Part shown: one piece after another, positions 1 to 6,221 of the stretch | Layout of the letters: each line of letters opens with the position of its first letter | Numbering within the stretch: the stretch's first letter is position 1 | Notes under the pieces: generated by a model | What the model was told of the DNA's origin: nothing | The model's input: only the letters and a program-made list of their open reading frames with translations | The model's database searches: none | Source: an uncultured Anaerovibrio sp. | GTDB taxonomy: Bacteria > Bacillota > Negativicutes > Selenomonadales > Selenomonadaceae | Direction: 5' to 3' | Assembly (NCBI GenBank): GCA_902785445.1 | Contig: CACZYN010000041.1 | Location: 1 to 10,374, forward strand | Length of the DNA stretch: 10,374 bases | Position numbers and translations under genes: made by a program

Positions 1-822
1 CAACGGGATAGAATTGAGCTGCGTCTGGCCAGCATGGAACGTACCCTGCGGATGGCTGAGTCCTTGGCTACCAAGCTGGGGTCGGTTATTAGCTATCTTA
101 CTTCCCAGATGAGCGATGTGGTTACCCAAATGGAGATTGCCTCCAAGAATAAATTTTTGGGTATCCAGATTATCAAGGCCCAGGAGGATGAACGATTGCG
201 GGTATCCCGGGAGATTCATGACGGACCAGCCCAGGAAATGGTCAACCTCATTTATCAGGCCTCTATTTGTGAGCGGTTTGTAGAAACCCGTCCCGATGAA
301 GCCAGAGCCAGTCTGCAGGAATTGCGGCGACAGCTTCGTACCTGTCTGGGCAATGTGCGACAGATTATTTTTGACATGCGTCCAATGAGTCTGGATGATT
401 TGGGCCTTATTGCGGCTTTGCGCCAGCTGGTTGGTCGTTTGGAGGACCGGAAGGTATTAAATATCGACTTGCAGGTGGACGGCAAGGAATACAAATTTGA
501 TAACCATATTGAAGTTACCCTGTTTAGAATTATTCAGGAAGCCCTGCATAATGTTCAGCATCATGCCGAGGTGGACAGCGCCAGTGTGCGATTGTTGTTT
601 ACTAATGATTCTCTGGCGATTTTGGTGGCGGACAAGGGCAAGGGCTTTGATACGGACCGGTTAAAGGAAAATCGGGCTGACGCCAGCGGCGATGGCCATT
701 TTGGCGTTATTGGTATGGAGGAGCGGGCCAAGATTATTGGTGCCAATCTGTCAATTTCTTCCGAGCCTGGTAAGGGTACTCGGGTTCATATCAAGATGCC
801 GTATCCACAGCCAAGAAAATAG
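1..822 (+). CDS. degS: DegS-like sensor histidine kinase (5' partial)
   Basis: The reading frame is open from base 1, so the gene begins upstream; the ATG at 34 is internal or at best a weak alternative start. The 273 visible residues show a cytoplasmic kinase of the HisKA_3 (HPK7) class, with no membrane segment. A helical N-terminal part is followed by the H-box REIHDGPAQE, with the phospho-accepting His at visible residue 73. A conserved DMRPMSLDDLGL segment follows, then a HATPase domain with N-box EALHNVQHHA (Asn 184), G1 box DKGKGFD (from 211), G2 box GHFGVIGMEERA and a GKGTRVHI end. Known family: DegS autophosphorylates and passes phosphate to a LuxR-type regulator, DegU, to control post-exponential functions. 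No response regulator follows, so its partner must lie upstream or elsewhere. The kinase class is sure; DegS itself is probable, because the N-terminal sensor domain is mostly outside the window. Confidence 0.88.
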   Translation, partial: QRDRIELRLASMERTLRMAESLATKLGSVISYLTSQMSDVVTQMEIASKNKFLGIQIIKAQEDERLRVSREIHDGPAQEMVNLIYQASICERFVETRPDEARASLQELRRQLRTCLGNVRQIIFDMRPMSLDDLGLIAALRQLVGRLEDRKVLNIDLQVDGKEYKFDNHIEVTLFRIIQEALHNVQHHAEVDSASVRLLFTNDSLAILVADKGKGFDTDRLKENRADASGDGHFGVIGMEERAKIIGANLSISSEPGKGTRVHIKMPYPQPRK

Positions 823-830
823 TGTTTATT

Positions 831-2321
831 ATGCGAGAAAATACATTTAAATCAAATCAACATACGGCGCCGATTTCTGATGCAATGGAAAACTATGCAA
901 GAGACGGCGCCCTTGCTTTTCATACCCCGGGCCACAAGCAGGGCCTGGGTGCCCATCCACGGCTGAAGAAGCTGATTACCACCGAGGGACTGCGGCAGGA
1001 AGTGTCCCTGATGGAGGAATTGGACGATCTTCATGAGCCCATGGGGTGCATTAAAGAGGCTGAAGAGCTGGCAGCGGAGCTTTGGGGGGCCAAAGAGACC
1101 CTGTTCATGATTAATGGCACCACCAGCGCTATTCAGGCCATGCTTATGGGGACATTGCAGCCCGGAGACAAGGTTTTGGTGCCCCGTAATGCCCACCGTT
1201 CCATAATCGGTGGGATAATATTGGCGGATGCTCGACCAGTATATATTCAGCCAGAAATTATTGCCAGCCTGGGGATTCCTGGGTGCCTGTCTGTGGAAGT
1301 AGTCCACCGGGCGGTGGTAGAAAATCCTGACGCCAAGGCTTTGGTGGCGGTGTATCCCACCTACTATGGCATGGCTGGGGATTTAAAAGCCATTGCCGCT
1401 GTGTTACATGAACATAATATGCTTCTGTTGGTGGATGAGGCCCATGGTGGCCACTTGAAATTTGCGGAACATATTGAAAATATGCCCCGTCAGGCCTTGG
1501 ATTTAGGGGCGGATGTGGTGGCCCAAAGCACCCATAAGGTCTTGGGGAGCCTGACCCAGACGTCCATGTTGCATATTGGCAGTGACCGGGTATTTGGGGA
1601 AAAAATTCGGGCCGCAGCGGCTCTATTGCAGTCCACCAGCCCCAATCAGCTATTGTTGGCTTCTTTGGATATTGCCCGGTTGCAAATGGCCATGGAGGGC
1701 CGGGAACGACTGCAACGGGCGGTAGAGCTGTCCCAGCAGCTGCGTCAGGAAATAAATACTATAGCAGGATTATATTGTGTGGGAAAGGAAATCCTCACCA
1801 CAACTCAGACTATGGCCTTGGATAGTACCCGCCTTACAGTGCAGGTGGCGGGAATAGGTCTTACCGGGCCGGAAGCCGAGGCTATATTACGGCATAAATA
1901 TAAAATTCAGTGTGAGTTATCCGATAATAACAATTTGGTGTTTATCATTTCCATGGCGGATGATGAAGCGGTTTGCCAACGATTATTGACGGCGTTACGG
2001 GATATGGCGGCGGAAAATGCCGGCAAAGAGCCGTTGACTGTAGTTGTGCCCCAGGATTTATATCAGGCCAATGAAGTGGTGGTAAGCCCACGGCAGGCCT
2101 TTTTTAGCCCTAAGGAGCGGGTGCGTTTGTCGGATTCCGTTGGGCGGATTGCCGGGGAGACCATCAGCTTTTATCCACCTGGAGTCCCGGTATTATGTCC
2201 AGGTGAGCGGATAACGGCGGAATTGCTTCAAGCGGTGCGCCAGCAACAGTCCCAGGGAATGCGGGTAGTTGGCCCCGCGGATTGCAGTTTGGGATTTATT
2301 GAAGTAATGCAGAATCACTGA
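831..2321 (+). CDS. Orn/Lys/Arg decarboxylase family PLP enzyme (YaaO/SpeA-like)
   Basis: A fold-type I PLP enzyme of about 496 residues, close to the usual 470-490 of the short (wingless) Firmicutes group. Near the N terminus is FHTPGHKQGLG, then DDLHEPMGCIKEAEELAA and the cofactor-phosphate region FMINGTTSA. The VDEAHGGH motif carries the Asp (about 202) that pairs with the pyridine nitrogen and the stacking His. STHK supplies the Schiff-base lysine (about 236). A C-terminal domain contains GETISFYPPGVPVL. The family decarboxylates arginine, lysine or ornithine to polyamines; the substrate cannot be told from sequence, and YaaO-type proteins are often poorly characterised. Start: ATG at 831, 8 bases after the kinase stop. 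A GTG at 822 overlaps that stop by one base and would add three residues. Neither has a clear Shine-Dalgarno, so translation may be coupled to the kinase. The next gene is tmk, the same order as yaaO-tmk in Bacillus. Confidence 0.9.
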   Translation: MRENTFKSNQHTAPISDAMENYARDGALAFHTPGHKQGLGAHPRLKKLITTEGLRQEVSLMEELDDLHEPMGCIKEAEELAAELWGAKETLFMINGTTSAIQAMLMGTLQPGDKVLVPRNAHRSIIGGIILADARPVYIQPEIIASLGIPGCLSVEVVHRAVVENPDAKALVAVYPTYYGMAGDLKAIAAVLHEHNMLLLVDEAHGGHLKFAEHIENMPRQALDLGADVVAQSTHKVLGSLTQTSMLHIGSDRVFGEKIRAAAALLQSTSPNQLLLASLDIARLQMAMEGRERLQRAVELSQQLRQEINTIAGLYCVGKEILTTTQTMALDSTRLTVQVAGIGLTGPEAEAILRHKYKIQCELSDNNNLVFIISMADDEAVCQRLLTALRDMAAENAGKEPLTVVVPQDLYQANEVVVSPRQAFFSPKERVRLSDSVGRIAGETISFYPPGVPVLCPGERITAELLQAVRQQQSQGMRVVGPADCSLGFIEVMQNH

Positions 2322-2353
2322 TTCTATACAGGAATATTTGGAGGTAGTTAAAG

Positions 2354-3028
2354 ATGGCAAAGGGCCGGCTGATTACAATTGAAGCGGGGGATGGCTCCGG
2401 TAAGGCCACCCAGACCCGGGAGCTGCTGGAGCATCTTCAGCGGGATGGTTACAATGTAATGAAGGTGCAATATCCGGATTATGATTGTGCCTCCTCGACT
2501 TTGGTCAAGATGTATCTGGGGGGCGAATTCGGCCAGCATGCCGATGATGTGGATGCCTATGGAGCCTCGGCCTTTTATGCGGTGGACCGATATGCTTCCT
2601 TCCGTTTGAAGTGGAAGCAGGCCTACGAGGATGGTGCTATTATTTTGGCAGACCGTTATACCACCTCCAATATGGTTCATCAGGCGGTAAAGCTTACGGA
2701 CCCAGTTGAGCGGGAGAAATTCCTCACTTGGCTATGGGATTTTGAATTTGAGAAATTGAAGTTGCCAGTACCGGACGTGGTAGTGTACTTGGATATGGAT
2801 CCGGCGGTGAGTGATCGGCTGATTGCGGCGCGGGCAGCCCAAAATGCCGACCGGAAAAAGGATATTCACGAGAAGGACAGTGCCTATCTTCATCGGTGTC
2901 ACGAGGCCTATGGCTGGGTGGCCCAAAAATACGGCTGGAAAACCGTAAAGTGCAGTGAAGGTGGGGAACCACGCAGCATCGAGGCTATCCACGCTGACGT
3001 TTATGAAGCCGTAAAGGCGTACATTTAA
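2354..3028 (+). CDS. tmk: Thymidylate kinase (dTMP kinase), clostridial-type
   Basis: 224 residues. Phosphorylates dTMP to dTDP with ATP in the cytoplasm, an essential step of dTTP supply. The N-terminal P-loop reads EAGDGSGKATQT (residues about 10-21). The position after GK, normally Ser/Thr in a Walker A motif, is Ala, followed by Thr. The segment YPDYDCASSTLVKMYLGGEF and a YAVDRYAS motif form the nucleotide site. ADRYTTSNMVHQ is the DR(Y/F) motif of thymidylate kinases, and VVVYLDMDP and a lid-like segment RLIAARAAQNADRKKDIHEKD follow in order. This matches a TMK subgroup found in many clostridia rather than the Bacillus Tmk sequence, although the place next to the decarboxylase gene is the same. 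Shine-Dalgarno GGAGG at 2340-2344 supports the ATG start. The gene ends in tandem TAA stops. The assignment is strong; the Walker deviation appears typical of the subgroup from memory. Confidence 0.92.
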   Translation: MAKGRLITIEAGDGSGKATQTRELLEHLQRDGYNVMKVQYPDYDCASSTLVKMYLGGEFGQHADDVDAYGASAFYAVDRYASFRLKWKQAYEDGAIILADRYTTSNMVHQAVKLTDPVEREKFLTWLWDFEFEKLKLPVPDVVVYLDMDPAVSDRLIAARAAQNADRKKDIHEKDSAYLHRCHEAYGWVAQKYGWKTVKCSEGGEPRSIEAIHADVYEAVKAYI

Positions 3029-3051
3029 TAAATGACAAAAAAGATTGAGCT

Positions 3052-3058
3052 GGAGAGG
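3052..3058 (+). promoter_or_regulatory. Ribosome binding site deciding the rnmV start
   Basis: GGAGAGG lies 7 bases before the ATG at 3066. The frame is also open from a TTG at 3045, which would add seven residues (MSWRGQY), but that codon lies upstream of this site and has no Shine-Dalgarno of its own. The ATG at 3066 is therefore the better start. Confidence 0.75.
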
Positions 3059-3065
3059 TCAATAT

Positions 3066-3608
3066 ATGATAAAGGAAGTACTAGTAGTAGAAGGCAAAAT
3101 GGATGTGGTGGCCATCAACAAGGCGGTGGAGGCGGACTGCATCATTACTGAGGGCTTTAACTTGAGTCCCCGGTGCCTTGATGACATAGAAAAAGCCTAT
3201 AAAAAACGGGGAATAATCATTCTCACGGATCCGGATACGGCGGGGGAACACATCCGCAAATATGTGACCCGGCGCTGTCCTAACGCCAAGCACGCCTTTG
3301 TGCCGGTGGAGGAAGCCACCGCCAACAATGATATTGGCATTGAACAGGCCTCTCCGGAAGCTATTCGCAAGGCCTTGGAAAAGGTTCGTACCTTAAATTG
3401 GGAGCCCAGCGACATATTTTCCAGTACGGATTTGTTGCGGTCCGGTATCAGTGGCGGAGCCGATGCCAGTGCCAAGCGGGCCCGTTTGGGGTCCCGACTG
3501 GGAATTGGCTATGCCAATGCCAAGACCTTTTTAAAACGGTTGAATCACTATGGGGTTACCCGGGAAGAATTTGAAGCCGCCTTGGCTGAGGAAGGAAACA
3601 ACAAATGA
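3066..3608 (+). CDS. rnmV: Ribonuclease M5
   Basis: 180 residues, the usual length for the family. RNase M5 makes the final double-strand cuts that release mature 5S rRNA from its precursor in Firmicutes, acting with ribosomal protein L18. The N-terminal Toprim domain is clear: VVEGKMD holds the catalytic Glu (residue 9), and TDPDTAGE holds the metal-binding Asp pair (55 and 57). The conserved FVPVEEA and DIGIEQA segments follow, and the C-terminal 5S-binding half includes SSTDLLRSGISGGADASAKR and RLGIGYANAKTFLKRLN. It is one of the two rRNA-maturation genes here; its stop codon overlaps the ksgA start in ATGA, a translational-coupling arrangement common for rnmV-ksgA. No 5S rRNA gene is present in the window. 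Confidence 0.95.
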   Translation: MIKEVLVVEGKMDVVAINKAVEADCIITEGFNLSPRCLDDIEKAYKKRGIIILTDPDTAGEHIRKYVTRRCPNAKHAFVPVEEATANNDIGIEQASPEAIRKALEKVRTLNWEPSDIFSSTDLLRSGISGGADASAKRARLGSRLGIGYANAKTFLKRLNHYGVTREEFEAALAEEGNNK

Positions 3609-4522
3609 GCATAGATATTGATAATGAATTAAATGGGGAAATCCATCAGGAAACCAAGCTAAAGGGCCTGAATGCCACTATTGCTAATCCTAGTGTTACC
3701 CGGCACATCATGAAGGCCTTTAACTTACGGGCCAGCAAGCGGCTGGGCCAGAACTTTCTGGTGGATGCCAATATTGTTCGGGGCATTGTGGATGCTGCCG
3801 GCGCCAAGCCTGGGGATAAGATTTTGGAAATCGGACCGGGTATTGGCACCTTGACCCAGGGATTGGCTGAGTCCGGGGCAGATATTACCGCGGTGGAGCT
3901 GGATAAAAAGCTTCCGGCTGTTTTGGCGGAAACTCTGGCGGGCTACGATAATGTCCGGATTGTGCCCGGGGATATTTTGAAGGTAAATATCCCGGAGCTT
4001 ATGGGGGATGGACCCTTTAAGGTAGCGGCCAATCTGCCCTATTACATCACGACTCCTATACTAATGGAATTGCTGGAAAAGCATTTGCCCATCAGCATTT
4101 TGGTGACCATGGTCCAGAAGGAAGTAGCCCTAAGAATGATTGCCAAACCTGGCAGCAAAACCTATGGGGCCTTGTCTGTGGCGGTACAGTATTACACCAA
4201 GCCACACATTGCCTTTGATGTTCCGCCTCGTTCCTTTATTCCGGCCCCGGAGGTGGATTCCGTAGTAATCGTCTGTGATGTGCGGGAGAAGCCGGCAGTG
4301 GAGGTTAAGGATGAGAAGATGTTCTTTAGGGTAGTAAAAGCTGCCTTTGGGCAGCGGCGGAAAACCATTGCCAATACCCTGAAGGGGGCGGGCTTTACCA
4401 AGGAGGCCATTGACCGGGCCTTTGCGGCTTGTGGCATCGACAGCGGACGACGGGGGGAAACCTTCAATCTTAAGGAGTTTGCTGCCTTAGCTGATGCCAT
4501 TGTGGTTAATAACCTAGTATAA
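3605..4522 (+). CDS. ksgA: 16S rRNA (adenine1518-N6/adenine1519-N6)-dimethyltransferase
   Basis: 305 residues. KsgA (RsmA) transfers four methyl groups from S-adenosylmethionine to two adjacent adenines in the 3' end hairpin of 16S rRNA, late in 30S assembly; its loss gives kasugamycin resistance. The sequence shows RASKRLGQNFLVD (42-54), SAM motif I EIGPGIGTL (75-83), the acidic ribose-binding end AVELD (to 100), GDILKVN, and the catalytic motif NLPYY (Asn143-Tyr147). The C-terminal part includes FGQRRKTIANTLK and an RRGETF(N)L segment. The region before SKRLGQNFL is about 20 residues longer than in Bacillus KsgA. No other ATG, GTG or TTG lies in that stretch before residue 36, and GGAAGGA at 3590-3596 supports the ATG at 3605. 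Stop codons are tandem (TAA TAG). Confidence 0.96.
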   Translation: MSIDIDNELNGEIHQETKLKGLNATIANPSVTRHIMKAFNLRASKRLGQNFLVDANIVRGIVDAAGAKPGDKILEIGPGIGTLTQGLAESGADITAVELDKKLPAVLAETLAGYDNVRIVPGDILKVNIPELMGDGPFKVAANLPYYITTPILMELLEKHLPISILVTMVQKEVALRMIAKPGSKTYGALSVAVQYYTKPHIAFDVPPRSFIPAPEVDSVVIVCDVREKPAVEVKDEKMFFRVVKAAFGQRRKTIANTLKGAGFTKEAIDRAFAACGIDSGRRGETFNLKEFAALADAIVVNNLV

Positions 4523-4575
4523 TAGGCTGGCATGATAAAAAATTCAGCTATATAGTATATGCAGGAGGGATATGT

Positions 4576-4830
4576 ATGAGCGCGTTTGAATATGCACCTC
4601 AGGGAGTGTGCTCCCGTCTGATGAAGTTTGATATTGAGGACCACAAGATTCACAACCTCAAAGTGGTTGGTGGCTGTAATGGTAATTTGCAGGGAATTGG
4701 CAAACTGGTGGAAGGCATGGACATCGATGAAGTTATCAGCCGGGTGGAAGGCGTCCGCTGCGGAGCTAAGCCAACCTCCTGCCCGGATCAGCTGGCCCAG
4801 GCCTTAAAGCAGGCAAAGGAGCAGTTGTAA
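4576..4830 (+). CDS. Small TSCPD-domain protein (TIGR03905-type, four-cysteine)
   Basis: 84 residues, with the signature TSCPDQLA at 67-74. Four cysteines at 12, 34, 62 and 69 fit the stand-alone four-Cys TSCPD family; the spacing suggests a metal site, probably zinc, though this is inferred. Other conserved-looking parts are GVCSR, VGGCNGNLQGI and GVRCG. The same domain occurs at the C terminus of adenosylcobalamin-dependent ribonucleotide reductases; the stand-alone protein has no established function that I know. It has a very strong Shine-Dalgarno, AGGAGGG at 4563-4569, six bases before the ATG, suggesting high expression. It follows ksgA after 53 bases and precedes the PHP phosphatase by one base, so it is probably co-translated with the latter. 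The family call is firm; the role is unknown. Confidence 0.88.
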   Translation: MSAFEYAPQGVCSRLMKFDIEDHKIHNLKVVGGCNGNLQGIGKLVEGMDIDEVISRVEGVRCGAKPTSCPDQLAQALKQAKEQL

Positions 4831-4831
4831 T

Positions 4832-5614
4832 ATGCTGTACGATTGTCATTCCCATACAGAATTTTCTTCAGATTCCCAAATGAAGGCAGCAGATGCTTTG
4901 GCCACGGCCCGTCAGCAGGGTATTGGCCTCATTTTTACCGAGCATTATGATTTCGATTACAAGGAGTCCAAGCATTATAAGGATATGGATTTCCTTTTTG
5001 ATGCCAAGGCTTATTGGGAGCAGTATGAGCCATTACGTGGTAGTGATTTGCTTCTGGGAGTGGAGGTAGGCCTTACCCCAGGCAGTATTGGGGCCAATCA
5101 AGAGTTTATTGGGGAGGTTCCCTTTGACCAGGTAATTGGTTCCATTCATGCCATTGATCAATTGGACATCTATTATCCAGATTATTATGAGGGTAAGAAC
5201 AAAGAGGAAGCCTATGGCCAGTATTTGGCGGTAATGGCGGATATGGTGCAGGCCAATCCGTACATTGATGTGTTGGGCCATATTGATTACATTAGCCGGT
5301 ATGCTCCTTATGAGGATAAGGAAATCGGCTATCGGCAGTTTCATGATCAGGTGGATTTGGTGCTGAAGAATGTGCTGGATACGGGGATTATTATGGAGCT
5401 GAATACCCGGCGTTTGGACAGCAAGGCGGTGGCGGAGTCCCTGCTGATGCTTTATGCCCGCTATAAGGAGCTGGGCGGCCAGTATGTCACCATAGGTTCC
5501 GATGCCCACAAGGTGGAAGCCATCGGGATGAATTTTAAGATGGCTCAGGATCTGGTGGAGTTTGTGGGACTTAGACCGGTGTACTTTAAAGAACGGCACC
5601 TGCAGTATGTTTAA
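4832..5614 (+). CDS. PHP-domain phosphatase, histidinol-phosphatase (HisK/HisJ) type
   Basis: 260 residues, the normal size for monofunctional PHP histidinol-phosphatases. The metal-binding set of a PHP barrel is complete: His6 and His8 in DCHSHTEFSSDS, Glu37-His38 in TEHYDFD, Glu78 in VEVGL, His106 in GSIHAID, His150 in LGHIDYI, and Asp224 and His226 in GSDAHK. A trinuclear metal centre is expected to hydrolyse a phosphomonoester. The family dephosphorylates L-histidinol phosphate to histidinol, the next-to-last stage of histidine synthesis. No other his gene is present, so another phosphorylated substrate is possible and I give no symbol. The start ATG is one base after the TSCPD stop; AAGGAG at 4815-4820 lies inside the TSCPD gene. 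It looks like the last gene of the first transcription unit. Confidence 0.85.
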   Translation: MLYDCHSHTEFSSDSQMKAADALATARQQGIGLIFTEHYDFDYKESKHYKDMDFLFDAKAYWEQYEPLRGSDLLLGVEVGLTPGSIGANQEFIGEVPFDQVIGSIHAIDQLDIYYPDYYEGKNKEEAYGQYLAVMADMVQANPYIDVLGHIDYISRYAPYEDKEIGYRQFHDQVDLVLKNVLDTGIIMELNTRRLDSKAVAESLLMLYARYKELGGQYVTIGSDAHKVEAIGMNFKMAQDLVEFVGLRPVYFKERHLQYV

Positions 5615-5659
5615 ATAGTGTGGTTTATTTTGCCTATAGCAAAAAATTAATAACTAAGG

Positions 5660-5665
5660 TATAAT
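5660..5665 (+). promoter_or_regulatory. Candidate -10 element upstream of desulfoferrodoxin
   Basis: A perfect TATAAT in an AT-rich gap, 70 bases before the dfx start codon. No good -35 sits 16-18 bases upstream (tagcaa at 17), so the promoter would be weak or need an activator. It would give a 5' leader of about 60 bases. The gene has its own terminator, which favours a separate promoter. Confidence 0.4.
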
Positions 5666-5721
5666 CAATACATAAAGAATTTTGTTTGGATGTTTTTGTT
5701 AATATATATGTGTGTATTGAT
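5664..5721. repeat. Inverted repeat in the desulfoferrodoxin leader
   Basis: ATCAATACA at 5664-5672 and its exact reverse complement TGTATTGAT at 5713-5721, 40 bases apart. Two further pairs (one G-U) extend it to 11. The left arm overlaps the candidate -10 and the right arm touches the Shine-Dalgarno GGGAG at 5722-5726. It could be a split operator, or a leader hairpin in transcripts that start further upstream. It could also be chance in AT-rich DNA. Confidence 0.35.
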
Positions 5722-5735
5722 GGGAGCGTGACAAC

Positions 5736-6104
5736 ATGAGATTTTTTAAGTGTGAATTGTGCGGTAACATTATCACGGTTTTGAAGGATGGGGGCGGCCC
5801 ATTATCCTGCTGTGGTCAGGGGATGAAGGAGCTCATTCCGGGCACTACGGATGCGGCGCAGGAAAAGCATGTACCGGTAGTTTCTGTGGCTGGTGACAAG
5901 GTAACGGTTAAGGTGGGCAGCGTTGAGCACCCAATGACCGATGCTCACCTTATTGAGTGGATTGCTATTGAGACCAGTAAGGGATGCCAGCTGAGAAAGC
6001 TTACTCCACAGGATAAGCCAGAAGCCATCTTCCAGCTTAGCGAAGGGGAGACTTTGGTGGCAACCTATGAGTATTGCAACCTCCACGGTCTCTGGAAGGC
6101 ATAA
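5736..6104 (+). CDS. dfx: Desulfoferrodoxin (superoxide reductase)
   Basis: 122 residues, typical of two-iron desulfoferrodoxins. It reduces superoxide to hydrogen peroxide without making oxygen, a defence of anaerobes in the cytoplasm; electrons usually come from rubredoxin. The N-terminal desulforedoxin-like domain has all four ligands of the Fe(Cys)4 centre (Cys6, Cys9, Cys25, Cys26). The C-terminal neelaredoxin domain has the complete catalytic Fe(His)4Cys site: His45 in EKHVPV, His65 in EHPM, His71, and Cys114 and His117 in YCNLHG. The active-site Glu43-Lys44 pair is present. Shine-Dalgarno GGGAG at 5722-5726 supports the start. It stands alone between a 121-base upstream gap and a strong terminator, so it is probably monocistronic; no rubredoxin gene is adjacent. 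Confidence 0.95.
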   Translation: MRFFKCELCGNIITVLKDGGGPLSCCGQGMKELIPGTTDAAQEKHVPVVSVAGDKVTVKVGSVEHPMTDAHLIEWIAIETSKGCQLRKLTPQDKPEAIFQLSEGETLVATYEYCNLHGLWKA

Positions 6105-6134
6105 TAAACAGTGGTGAATTAAATAAAAGACCCT

Positions 6135-6173
6135 AAGCTGCAAGTTTCAGTATTGAGATTTGCAGCTTCTTTT
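6135..6173 (+). terminator. Intrinsic terminator after desulfoferrodoxin
   Basis: A 9-bp perfect stem, AAGCTGCAA (6135-6143) with TTGCAGCTT (6160-6168), is extended inward by six more pairs including two G-U, closing on a GTAT loop (6150-6153). It is followed by C and four T. Placed 30 bases after the dfx stop. Its downstream arm and T-run overlap the promoter of the next operon. Confidence 0.85.
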
Positions 6174-6181
6174 CATATAAT
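6153..6181 (+). promoter_or_regulatory. Sigma-70/SigA-type promoter of the mannose operon
   Basis: TTGAGA (6153-6158, five of six to the -35 consensus), a 17-base spacer, then a perfect TATAAT (6176-6181). Transcription would begin near 6188, leaving a leader of about 34 bases before the mutase start at 6222. The -35 lies in the downstream arm of the dfx terminator and the spacer contains its T-run. Confidence 0.7.
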
Positions 6182-6221
6182 TTAAAGTGAGTTTATTTGA
6201 GTACAATTTTAGGGGATAGGC

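Noticed and set aside
3045..3065. TTG start upstream of rnmV
   Set aside because: The Shine-Dalgarno lies downstream of this codon and is well placed for the ATG at 3066, where the conserved N terminus begins.
4523..4575. Possible terminator or promoter between ksgA and the TSCPD gene
   Set aside because: Only a 4-bp GCTG/CAGC stem with a 15-base loop and no T-run, and no -35 at proper spacing from the TATAGT at 4551. Only the Shine-Dalgarno is supported.
4192..4653. Minus-strand open frame of about 153 codons opposite ksgA and the TSCPD start
   Set aside because: It overlaps two clear genes, has no family motif and is explained by reverse reading of ksgA.
5628..5644. Small hairpin TTTTGC-CTATA-GCAAAA after the PHP phosphatase gene
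   Set aside because: The stem is mostly A-T and is followed by A, not T, on the + strand, so it does not look like an intrinsic terminator for the upstream unit.
5645..5680. Possible PerR-type operator before desulfoferrodoxin
   Set aside because: The AT-rich sequence does not match the TTATAAT-N-ATTATAA pattern closely enough to support a call.
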